Positions 8,285-14,678 of a stretch of 26,260 nt of DNA are shown here, piece by piece (the stretch's first letter is position 1; each line of letters starts with the position of its first letter). This DNA comes from an uncultured Haemophilus sp. (GTDB taxonomy: Bacteria > Pseudomonadota > Gammaproteobacteria > Enterobacterales > Pasteurellaceae), in NCBI GenBank assembly GCA_905205995.1, contig CAJLFU010000027.1, positions 1-26,260 on the forward strand, given 5' to 3'. Below the pieces are notes generated by a model. It searched no databases and was not told the origin of the DNA. It worked only from the letters and a program-made list of their open reading frames with translations. Made by a program: the position numbers and the translations under genes.

Positions 8285-9052
8285 TTACTTCAATGTCGCT
8301 AAAATGATCTGTTCAGGATCCACGTGTAACCAGACTTCTTGTCCCACTTTCCAACCATCTTTGCTATGAATACTCGCACAAAATTCAATTGAGCTATCTT
8401 TTACTTGCAGAATCGCTTCTTCATTCTGCATTGAAAGAATTGTTGCTTGGAAAAGGTTATTTTTTTCTTCTAATGGGGTAGCACTAATTTTTACCCAAGG
8501 GGCTTTAAACATGACCATCACTTCTTTTTCAGTTATCAGTCTGAGGCGCTCAGCACTGCGCATTGTGATTGAAACATGTAATGGATGAGGCAAATCCTGA
8601 ATATTTACTGCAACAATGCAGCGGGAGTCCACAATATGTTGGCTTGCCACCTTACCGAAAAATTGATTGCGCGCGCTACTTTGTAAGGAGAATTTTGCCG
8701 TTGCTGAAAGTAGACTGTTTAGCGGGATCGTCTCATCTTGCAGAATATGAAAGGCATGCTCTTGTGTTTGTTCGAGCAAATCATAAAGCTGCAGCAAACG
8801 TTCTGCGTAAGTAGTTAATGATGTACCGCCCCCATTTTTTCCACCGATATTACGTTCTAAAAGCGGTTTTGGACTGATTTTATTCATTGCTTCAAGGTGA
8901 TCCCAAGCACTTTTATAGCTTACTTTGGCGTTTTTGGCTGCTTGGTTGATTGAGCCACATTCTTTAATTTCTTTTAAGAGGCGAACACGTTTTGGATCAA
9001 TAAATAATTCTTGATGAAGTTTGATCGTTAGTAAAATTTCAGTTTGTTTCAT
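8285..9052 (-). CDS. modE: ModE, molybdate-responsive repressor
   Basis: About 255 residues. ModE binds molybdate and represses the molybdate transporter operon. The N-terminal winged helix-turn-helix covers about residues 15-115 (ECGSINQAAKNAKVSYKSAWDHLEAMNK and the GGKNGGG wing). Two Mop-type molybdate-binding domains follow, the first starting SARNQFFGKV. Two adjacent ATGs are possible (9055, 9052). The AGGAGG at 9058-9063 is 2 bases from the first and 5 from the second, favouring 9052. The gene is divergent from modA, the classic arrangement, and convergent with yfbR. Confidence 0.95.
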   Translation of the reverse strand: MKQTEILLTIKLHQELFIDPKRVRLLKEIKECGSINQAAKNAKVSYKSAWDHLEAMNKISPKPLLERNIGGKNGGGTSLTTYAERLLQLYDLLEQTQEHAFHILQDETIPLNSLLSATAKFSLQSSARNQFFGKVASQHIVDSRCIVAVNIQDLPHPLHVSITMRSAERLRLITEKEVMVMFKAPWVKISATPLEEKNNLFQATILSMQNEEAILQVKDSSIEFCASIHSKDGWKVGQEVWLHVDPEQIILATLK

Positions 9053-9130
9053 CATATCCTCCTAATACACAATTCTGTTTATTTTACTTGATCTTTAAGT
9101 TTTTCTGTATGCTTATTTAAAAATTCAAGT

Positions 9131-9136
9131 TATAAT
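9131..9136 (+). promoter_or_regulatory. Candidate -10 box of the modA promoter
   Basis: TATAAT is a perfect -10 match. No good -35 is visible at normal spacing. A start point 6-8 bases downstream would fall inside the proposed ModE operator, as expected for a repressed promoter. Confidence 0.45.
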
Positions 9137-9140
9137 TTAC

Positions 9141-9167
9141 CGTAGTATATTTTTTTATATATAGTTT
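9141..9167. promoter_or_regulatory. Candidate ModE operator between modE and modA
   Basis: CGTAGTATAT (9141-9150), six T, then ATATATAGTTT (9157-9167). The inner TATAT-N6-ATATA core resembles the E. coli ModE site (CGTTATAT-N-ATATAACG type), but the outer half-site bases match only partly. Placement directly downstream of TATAAT supports repression of modA. Confidence 0.5.
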
Positions 9168-9188
9168 CATTTATATAGGAGATAAATA

Positions 9189-9950
9189 ATGAAATTAACT
9201 AAATTTGCAACCGCACTTTTAATGGCGGGTATGGGTGTATCTTTTGCTGCATCAGCAAAAGTGACTGTGTTTGCTGCAGCTTCAATGACTGATGCGTTAA
9301 AACAAATTGCGGATCAATATCAAACTGAAAAGCCAAATAATACCGTGGTTTTCTCTTTTGCTTCTTCTTCCACCCTTGCAAAACAGGTTGAAGAAGGTGC
9401 ACCTGCAGACTTATTTATTTCAGCTAGCAACAAATGGATGAAATATTTATCAGATAAGAATCTCACTGTAAAAGAAACTGAAAAAGTATTAGCAGGCAAT
9501 GAATTAGTATTAATTGCGCCGGCTAAAAGTGCTGTTAATTCAGTGGATATTGCCAAAGGTGAATGGATCAAAGGCTTAAAAGACAGCTATTTATCCGTAG
9601 GTGATCCTGCGCACGTTCCTGCAGGACAATATGCAGAAGAATCATTAACCAAATTGAATTTATGGGATCAAGTTAAAGATAAATTAGCGCGTGCGAAAGA
9701 CGTACGTGGTGCATTAGCCTTAGTTGAACGTGCTGAAGCCCCTTATGGTATTGTGTATAGCACCGATGCGAAAGTGAGTAAAGACGTGAAAGCAGTAGGT
9801 GTATTCCCGAAAGACAGTTATAAACCGGTTGAATATCCCGTTGCGATTTTAAAAGATCATGACAATGCTGATACCCGTGATTTCCTTAATTACTTAGAAT
9901 CGAGCGCAGCGAAAAAAATATTTGTTGAATATGGTTTCTCTGTGAAATAA
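9189..9950 (+). CDS. modA: ModA, periplasmic molybdate-binding protein
   Basis: 253 residues. ModA captures molybdate (or tungstate) in the periplasm for ModBC. A Sec signal peptide is clear: MKLTK, a hydrophobic core, then cleavage near AASA-KVTVFAAASM (about residue 23). Family motifs include AAASMTDALKQIA, FSFASSSTLAKQ and GAPADLFISAS, whose serines and backbone typically hold the oxyanion. AGGAGA (9177-9182) lies 6 bases before the ATG. A reverse uptake signal (9210-9218) forms part of the signal-peptide coding sequence. A terminator separates it from modB, so the binding protein is probably made in excess over the membrane parts. Confidence 0.97.
   Translation: MKLTKFATALLMAGMGVSFAASAKVTVFAAASMTDALKQIADQYQTEKPNNTVVFSFASSSTLAKQVEEGAPADLFISASNKWMKYLSDKNLTVKETEKVLAGNELVLIAPAKSAVNSVDIAKGEWIKGLKDSYLSVGDPAHVPAGQYAEESLTKLNLWDQVKDKLARAKDVRGALALVERAEAPYGIVYSTDAKVSKDVKAVGVFPKDSYKPVEYPVAILKDHDNADTRDFLNYLESSAAKKIFVEYGFSVK
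9210..9218 (-). repeat. DNA uptake signal in the modA signal peptide
   Basis: Exact reverse copy. Read as Thr-Ala-Leu within the hydrophobic core of the signal peptide. Confidence 0.95.
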
Positions 9951-9969
9951 TGAGTCAGACTTTATAAAG

Positions 9970-9993
9970 AAAGGACAGGCAACTGTCCTTTTT
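9970..9993 (+). terminator. Intrinsic terminator between modA and modB
   Basis: AAAGGACAG (9970-9978), GCAA tetraloop, CTGTCCTTT (9983-9991), with the T-run 9989-9993. It is a perfect 9-bp stem with a GNRA loop. Because modB and modC follow on the same strand, it probably acts by partial termination. Confidence 0.85.
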
Positions 9994-10043
9994 ATTATCT
10001 CTAAAGAAATTCAGTCATATCGACATATACACAAGGAAATATT

Positions 10044-10760
10044 TTGCTCTCTTGGTTTCAATTAAGCCCGATGGAATGGGATGCGATTCACTTAAGCATG
10101 AGTGTCGCATTGAGTTCTATGCTTTGGAGTTTACCCTTCGCAATTTTTATTGCTTGGTTACTGGCTCGTAAGGAATTTTACGGTAAGTCTTTGATTACAG
10201 GAATTATTCATCTGCCCTTGGTATTGCCGCCGGTGGTAATCGGTTATTTATTATTAGTTGCCATGGGGCGTAATGGCTTTATTGGCAAGTATTTATATCA
10301 ATGGTTTGGTTTATCCTTCGGCTTTAGCTGGAAGGGGGCGGTATTAGCTTCAGCGGTGGTGGCATTTCCATTGGTCGTGCGAGCGATTCGTCTTTCCTTA
10401 GAAAGCATTGATTTTAAATTAGAGCAAGCAGCACAAACGCTTGGCGCTTCGACTTGGCGAGTCTTTTTTACAATCACGCTACCTCTTTCTCTCCCAGGTG
10501 TATTGGCGGGTTTAGTATTAGGTTTTGCACGTTCTTTAGGGGAGTTTGGTGCGACTATTACTTTCGTTTCCAATATTGCGGGGGAGACCCAAACCATTCC
10601 TTTAGCGATGTATTCGTTTATCCAAACACCTGGCGCAGAAGCACAAACTGCACGACTTTGCTTGTTTGCAGTGATCCTTTCATTAATTTCTTTATTGCTT
10701 TCCGAAGCATTGAGCAAACGGATGCAGAAAAAATTGGGGCAGGGCGATGCTACACATTAA
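10044..10760 (+). CDS. modB: ModB, molybdate ABC transporter permease
   Basis: 238 residues with about five or six hydrophobic helices. ModB forms the inner-membrane channel of the ModABC importer. The cytoplasmic EAA loop that contacts ModC is visible at about residue 132: EQAAQTLGASTWRVFFTITL followed by LPLSLPGVLAG. The start is TTG at 10044, supported by AAGGA (10033-10037) six bases upstream; no ATG fits. It overlaps modC by 14 bases, so the two are translationally coupled. It lies 93 bases after modA with a terminator in the gap. Confidence 0.96.
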   Translation: MLSWFQLSPMEWDAIHLSMSVALSSMLWSLPFAIFIAWLLARKEFYGKSLITGIIHLPLVLPPVVIGYLLLVAMGRNGFIGKYLYQWFGLSFGFSWKGAVLASAVVAFPLVVRAIRLSLESIDFKLEQAAQTLGASTWRVFFTITLPLSLPGVLAGLVLGFARSLGEFGATITFVSNIAGETQTIPLAMYSFIQTPGAEAQTARLCLFAVILSLISLLLSEALSKRMQKKLGQGDATH

Positions 10761-11802
10761 TGTACAACAACAATTAGGTCGCCTGACCTTACGTGCAGAT
10801 CTGCAATTGCCAACTCAAGGTGTGACAGCTATTTTTGGTTTGTCAGGTTCGGGTAAAACTTCATTGATTAACTTGGTGAGTGGTTTAACTCATCCCGATC
10901 AAGGATTTATTCGTTTAAATGACCGCACTTTGGTGGACGTAGAGAACGGTGAGAATCTTCCCGTACATCAGCGTAAAATAGGCTATGTATTCCAAGATGC
11001 CCGTTTATTTCCGCATTACAACGTCAAAGGCAATTTACGTTATGGCATGAAGAATGTCAGCCGTGAAGACTTTGACTATATCGTTCAGCTACTTGGTATT
11101 GAATCCTTACTCAAACGCTATCCTCTGACTTTATCGGGTGGTGAAAAACAACGAGTGGCGATTGGGAGAGCCTTATTAACAGATCCTGATATTTTGTTAA
11201 TGGATGAACCGCTTTCAGCTTTAGATGTACCTCGCAAACGTGAGCTTATGCAATATCTGGAAAGTCTATCCAAAGAAATTAATGTGCCGATTTTATATGT
11301 GACGCACAGTTTGGACGAATTATTACGTTTGGCCGATCGCGTTGTGCTGATGGAAAACGGCAAAGTGAAAGCCTATGACACCTTAGAAAATGTGTGGAAC
11401 AGTCCGTTATTTGCCCCTTGGAAAGGCGAATCGGAACAGAGTAGTGTGTTGGCGTTGCCAGTATATTTACATAATCCAATCTATAAAATGACCGCACTTT
11501 CTTTGGGCGAACAACAGCTTTGGATCAACGAAGTGCATCATCAAGCGAATGAAAAAGTACGCGTCTGTATTTATAGTTCCGATGTGTCACTCACTCTTAG
11601 CAAGCCAGAGCAAACGAGCATTCGTAATATCTTACGAGGGCAAATTGTACAAATCGTTCCGCAAGAGAATCGCATTGACATTGCGGTGTTGGTGGAAGGG
11701 CATAAAGTTTGGGCAAGTATCAGTAAATGGGCGTTTAATGAATTGCATTTCGCTCAAGGCATGGATGTTTATGTGCAAATAAAAGCCATTTCTGTCGTGT
11801 AA
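10747..11802 (+). CDS. modC: ModC, molybdate ABC transporter ATPase
   Basis: 351 residues. ModC hydrolyses ATP to drive molybdate import. Visible motifs are Walker A GLSGSGKT (residues 31-38), Q-loop VFQDARLFPH, signature LSGGEKQR, Walker B ILLMDEP, D-loop SALD and switch histidine VTHS. The C-terminal part after about residue 290 is a Mop-like regulatory domain (NILRGQIVQIVPQENRIDIAVLV), which can mediate inhibition by molybdate in the family. It overlaps modB by 14 bases. Two reverse uptake signals lie inside (10922-10930, 11491-11499). Confidence 0.97.
   Translation: MLHINVQQQLGRLTLRADLQLPTQGVTAIFGLSGSGKTSLINLVSGLTHPDQGFIRLNDRTLVDVENGENLPVHQRKIGYVFQDARLFPHYNVKGNLRYGMKNVSREDFDYIVQLLGIESLLKRYPLTLSGGEKQRVAIGRALLTDPDILLMDEPLSALDVPRKRELMQYLESLSKEINVPILYVTHSLDELLRLADRVVLMENGKVKAYDTLENVWNSPLFAPWKGESEQSSVLALPVYLHNPIYKMTALSLGEQQLWINEVHHQANEKVRVCIYSSDVSLTLSKPEQTSIRNILRGQIVQIVPQENRIDIAVLVEGHKVWASISKWAFNELHFAQGMDVYVQIKAISVV
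10922..10930 (-). repeat. DNA uptake signal in modC
   Basis: Exact reverse copy. Read as Arg-Thr-Leu, the only in-gene reverse copy here in that frame. Confidence 0.95.
11491..11499 (-). repeat. DNA uptake signal in modC
   Basis: Exact reverse copy. Read as Thr-Ala-Leu. Confidence 0.95.
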
Positions 11803-11821
11803 AATCATTGCTTATAAAATA

Positions 11822-11866
11822 AAAGTGCGGTCAATTTCAAAATAGTTTTAAAATTGACCGCACTTT
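11822..11866. terminator. Bidirectional terminator of inverted uptake signals between modC and dnaJ
   Basis: AAAGTGCGGTCAATTT (11822-11837) and AAATTGACCGCACTTT (11851-11866) form a perfect 16-bp stem with a 13-base loop. Each arm carries an exact uptake signal (11823-11831, 11857-11865). It serves convergent modC and dnaJ. Confidence 0.88.
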
Positions 11867-11876
11867 CTGTTTAGGA

Positions 11877-13013
11877 TTACTTACCTAAATTATCAAAGAA
11901 TTTCTTCACTCCGTCTAAAAAGCTTGAAGATTTCGGGCTATGAGATTTTTGCCCTTTCAAACTTTCTTCCAGTTTTTCTAATAATTCTTTTTGTTCTTTA
12001 TTTAAGTTCACCGGTGTTTCAATCACTACTCGACAAATGAGATCGCCTGCGTAGCCAGTACGTGTAGAGCTTACTCCTTTACCACGCATACGGAAGAGTT
12101 TGCCTGTTTGGGTTTCAGCAGGGATTTTGAGTTTCACTTTACCGTCTAAGGTTGGAACTTCAATTTCACCCCCTAACGCTGCCATTGAGAAACTAATTGG
12201 CACTTCGCAGTAGAGGTTATTTCCATCACGTTCAAAGATATGATGTTCTTTAACGTGAATAACTACATATAAATCACCTGCTGGAGCACCATTTTCACCT
12301 GCTGCGCCTTCACCGCTTAAACGTAATTGGTTGCCGGTATCCACACCTGCAGGGATTTTAACGGAAAGATTTTTCTTCTTGTGAACACGACCTTCGCCAT
12401 GGCAGCTTTTACATGGTTTTTCAATTTTCTTACCAGAACCATGACAAGTAGGACAAATCGCTTCAGTCACGAAGAAGCCTTGTTGGCGACGAACACGACC
12501 AGAACCATGACAGCTTGGACATGTCTCAACTTTTGATCCTTTTTCTGCACCAGTACCATCACAGCTATCACAGTGAGCAAGCGTATTAATTTGGATATCT
12601 TTGGTTGTACCTTTTACGGCTTCTTCTAACGTAATTTGGATGTCATAGCGTAAATCTTCACCGCGTACTACACGCTGACGACCGCGTCCGCTACCGCCGA
12701 AGATATCACCGAACATATCTCCAAAAATGTCACCGAAATCAGCACCGCTGAATCCGCCACTGAAGCCACCGCCTCCCATACCACCTTGTTCAAAGGCTGC
12801 GTGACCGTATTGATCGTAAGCCGCACGCTTTTCTTTATCACCTAAAATTTCATAGGCTTCTTGGATTTCTTTAAATTTTTCTTCTTTGGCTTTATCACCT
12901 TTGGTTCTATCAGGGTGATATTGCATGGCGAGCTTTTTGTAAGCACGTTTAATTGCTTTTTCATCTGCGCCACGTTCAACACCAAGAACGTCGTAATAAT
13001 CTTTCTTTGCCAT
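11877..13013 (-). CDS. dnaJ: DnaJ, Hsp40 co-chaperone
   Basis: 378 residues, the usual length. DnaJ delivers unfolded proteins to DnaK and stimulates its ATPase. The J domain occupies residues 1-70 with His33-Pro34-Asp35. A Gly/Phe-rich linker follows, with repeated DxFGDxFG units. Four CxxCxGxG zinc motifs come next (CDSCDGTG, CPSCHGSG, CPTCHGSG, CKSCHGEG), then the C-terminal substrate-binding domain. The ribosome site before the ATG is weak. In most relatives dnaJ directly follows dnaK; here the metY-type gene lies between, and dnaJ has a 140-base upstream gap that could hold its own promoter. Confidence 0.98.
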   Translation of the reverse strand: MAKKDYYDVLGVERGADEKAIKRAYKKLAMQYHPDRTKGDKAKEEKFKEIQEAYEILGDKEKRAAYDQYGHAAFEQGGMGGGGFSGGFSGADFGDIFGDMFGDIFGGSGRGRQRVVRGEDLRYDIQITLEEAVKGTTKDIQINTLAHCDSCDGTGAEKGSKVETCPSCHGSGRVRRQQGFFVTEAICPTCHGSGKKIEKPCKSCHGEGRVHKKKNLSVKIPAGVDTGNQLRLSGEGAAGENGAPAGDLYVVIHVKEHHIFERDGNNLYCEVPISFSMAALGGEIEVPTLDGKVKLKIPAETQTGKLFRMRGKGVSSTRTGYAGDLICRVVIETPVNLNKEQKELLEKLEESLKGQKSHSPKSSSFLDGVKKFFDNLGK

Positions 13014-13102
13014 AATGTTTTCGTTTTCCGTTTAAAAATATAAATTTAAAAAATTTTATTTTGTTATTGTATGGTATTGCGTTAACAACATACCTAAGAA
13101 TA

Positions 13103-13130
13103 AAAATAATGTCGAAGTCAGAAATATCAA
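13103..13130 (-). promoter_or_regulatory. Candidate promoter for dnaJ
   Basis: On the minus strand TTGATA (13130-13125), 16 bases, then TATTTT (13108-13103): 5/6 and 4/6 matches to the sigma-70 boxes. The same place reads CTTGATA with a poor sigma-32-like -10 thirteen bases on. I see no terminator after metY, so read-through into dnaJ is also possible. Confidence 0.3.
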
Positions 13131-13153
13131 GGGTAAATTCGTTAATTTATGAC

Positions 13154-14422
13154 TTATTTTGCTGCTGCAAATGCTTGCTCTAAGTCAGCTAAAATATCTT
13201 GAATATTTTCAATACCGCAAGAAAGGCGAATAAGTCCTGCAGAAATTCCCGCTTTTTCTAATTCAGCTTCACTTAATTGGCGATGCGTTGAAGTTGCTGG
13301 ATGTAACGCACAAGTACGAATATCAGCTACGTGTACTTCACGTGAGGTCATTTGTAATGCGTTTAACCATTTTGCCGCTGTTTCTTTGTCACCTTTAATC
13401 TCAAAGGAAATGACACCACACAAACCGTTCGGTAAGTATTTTTGTTTGAGCGCGTAATCTGGAGAGCTCGATAAGCCTGGGTAATTCACTTTAGCGACTT
13501 GCGGGTGTTTTTCTAAAAACTCTGCTACAGCCTGTGCATTTTCATCATGACGTTGCATGCGAAGCGCAAGGGTTTCCATGCCTACATTCAATAAGAAACT
13601 ATTTTGTGGGGCAGGAGTAGCACCTAAATCACGCATTAATTGCACACGTGCTTTGACAATATAAGCTGCAGGACCAAAGGCTTCTGTATAAACTAAACCG
13701 TGATAAGTTTGGTCTGGTGTGCTTAGTTGCGGATATTTACCGTTATTCCAATTAAAGTTACCACCGTCTGTAATTGCACCACCAAGGGCAATAGCATGAC
13801 CATCTAAATATTTAGATGTACTGTGAATGACTACATTCGCGCCAAATTCGATTGGGCGACAAAAATAGGGCGTTGCAAAGGTGTTATCAACTAATAATGG
13901 TGCCTCTGCAGCTTTTGCTAAGGTAGCAAATTTTTCAATATCTAATACTCGTAAAGCAGGGTTAGCAATAGTTTCAGCAAAAACCGCTTTTGTATTTGGA
14001 CGAATCGATTTTTTGAGTTCTTCAAGCGGTAAGTCTTGATCCACAAAACTCACTTCAATGCCCATTTTTTTGAATGTATGGGTAAATAAATTGTAAGTAC
14101 CGCCATACACATAAGAAGAGGAAATAAAATGATCACCGGCTTCTAAAATATTCAACATCGCATAGAAAACCGCAGATTGACCAGAAGCAGTACACATTGT
14201 GGCTATGCCACCTTCAAGTGCCGTAATTTTTTCTTCTGCAGCATTGGTTGTTGGGTTTGCTAGGCGAGTATAGAAATAACCAGCCGCTTGTAAATCAAAT
14301 AACTTGCCAATTTCTTCTGCAGAATCGTAGGTATAGGTCGTGCTTTGCACGATAGGTTGAACACGTGGCTCACCGTTTTTAGGGCGATAGCCCGCATGGA
14401 GGCATTTCGTTTCGAATTTCAT
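13154..14422 (-). CDS. metY: O-acetylhomoserine sulfhydrylase (MetY/Cys-Met PLP family)
   Basis: About 422 residues from the ATG at 14422; an in-frame ATG at 14467 would add 15 residues unlike the family's start. The likely reaction is O-acetylhomoserine plus sulfide to homocysteine, in the cytoplasm. PLP-family marks are YFYTRLANPTTNAAEEKI, the TASGQSAV phosphate-binding turn, Asp179 (VDNTFATPY) and the Schiff-base Lys204 (HSTSKYLDGH). The C-terminal AxIRTCALHPATSTHRQL motif and the length near 420 favour MetY over the roughly 385-residue MetB/MetC enzymes. It sits between dnaK and dnaJ on their strand, after the dnaK terminator and with a 214-base upstream region of its own. Exact substrate choice is inferred from family only. 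Confidence 0.88.
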   Translation of the reverse strand: MKFETKCLHAGYRPKNGEPRVQPIVQSTTYTYDSAEEIGKLFDLQAAGYFYTRLANPTTNAAEEKITALEGGIATMCTASGQSAVFYAMLNILEAGDHFISSSYVYGGTYNLFTHTFKKMGIEVSFVDQDLPLEELKKSIRPNTKAVFAETIANPALRVLDIEKFATLAKAAEAPLLVDNTFATPYFCRPIEFGANVVIHSTSKYLDGHAIALGGAITDGGNFNWNNGKYPQLSTPDQTYHGLVYTEAFGPAAYIVKARVQLMRDLGATPAPQNSFLLNVGMETLALRMQRHDENAQAVAEFLEKHPQVAKVNYPGLSSSPDYALKQKYLPNGLCGVISFEIKGDKETAAKWLNALQMTSREVHVADIRTCALHPATSTHRQLSEAELEKAGISAGLIRLSCGIENIQDILADLEQAFAAAK

Positions 14423-14455
14423 TGTTTTTCTTTTAGTTGTGTTTGTATAGAGGTA

Positions 14456-14464
14456 AAGTGCGGT
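14456..14464 (+). repeat. DNA uptake signal upstream of metY
   Basis: Exact forward copy with CATTTTTT after it. It lies in the leader if metY starts at 14422. Confidence 0.95.
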
Positions 14465-14507
14465 CATTTTTTATCATGTTTTTCGACACTTTGAATTTTT
14501 AATAGAG

Positions 14508-14614
14508 AAATTAACAATATTAATTTTACCTAATTGTTAGGCAGATCAGTTAGGTTATTGCTCCTACTCATTTATTTTTCCTGACGTCACTTTTTTAAAT
14601 AAAGTCAGGAAAAA
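14508..14614. promoter_or_regulatory. Probable metY control region with several inverted repeats
   Basis: AAATTAA-CAATA-TTAATTT (14508-14526); CCTAA-TTG-TTAGG (14529-14541) with a second GTTAGG at 14549-14554; and TTTTTCCTGAC (14575-14585) pairing with GTCAGGAAAAA (14604-14614). TGACGTCA at 14582-14589 shares the GACGTC core of MetJ boxes but occurs once only. I could not place convincing -35/-10 boxes. Confidence 0.3.
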
Positions 14615-14636
14615 TTGTGGTTGATGAATACACCAA

Positions 14637-14658
14637 AAGGGCGTATTGCTACGCCCTT
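14637..14658 (-). terminator. Intrinsic terminator after dnaK
   Basis: On the minus strand AAGGGCGTA, GCAA tetraloop, TACGCCCTT, continuing into TTTT. The 9-bp stem is perfect. It lies 20 bases past the dnaK stop and separates dnaK from the metY/dnaJ genes. Confidence 0.8.
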
Positions 14659-14678
14659 CGATTTTGGTTCAAGTGAAA

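Noticed and set aside
10298..10717. Minus-strand open frame of 139 codons
   Set aside because: Antisense to modB, whose protein is unmistakable; the composition looks like a reversed membrane protein.
14582..14589. MetJ operator
   Set aside because: Only one box-like octamer with 6 of 8 matches; MetJ needs at least two tandem boxes.
14423..14636. SAM riboswitch upstream of metY
   Set aside because: I could not find the conserved core helices; the repeats look more like protein-binding sites.
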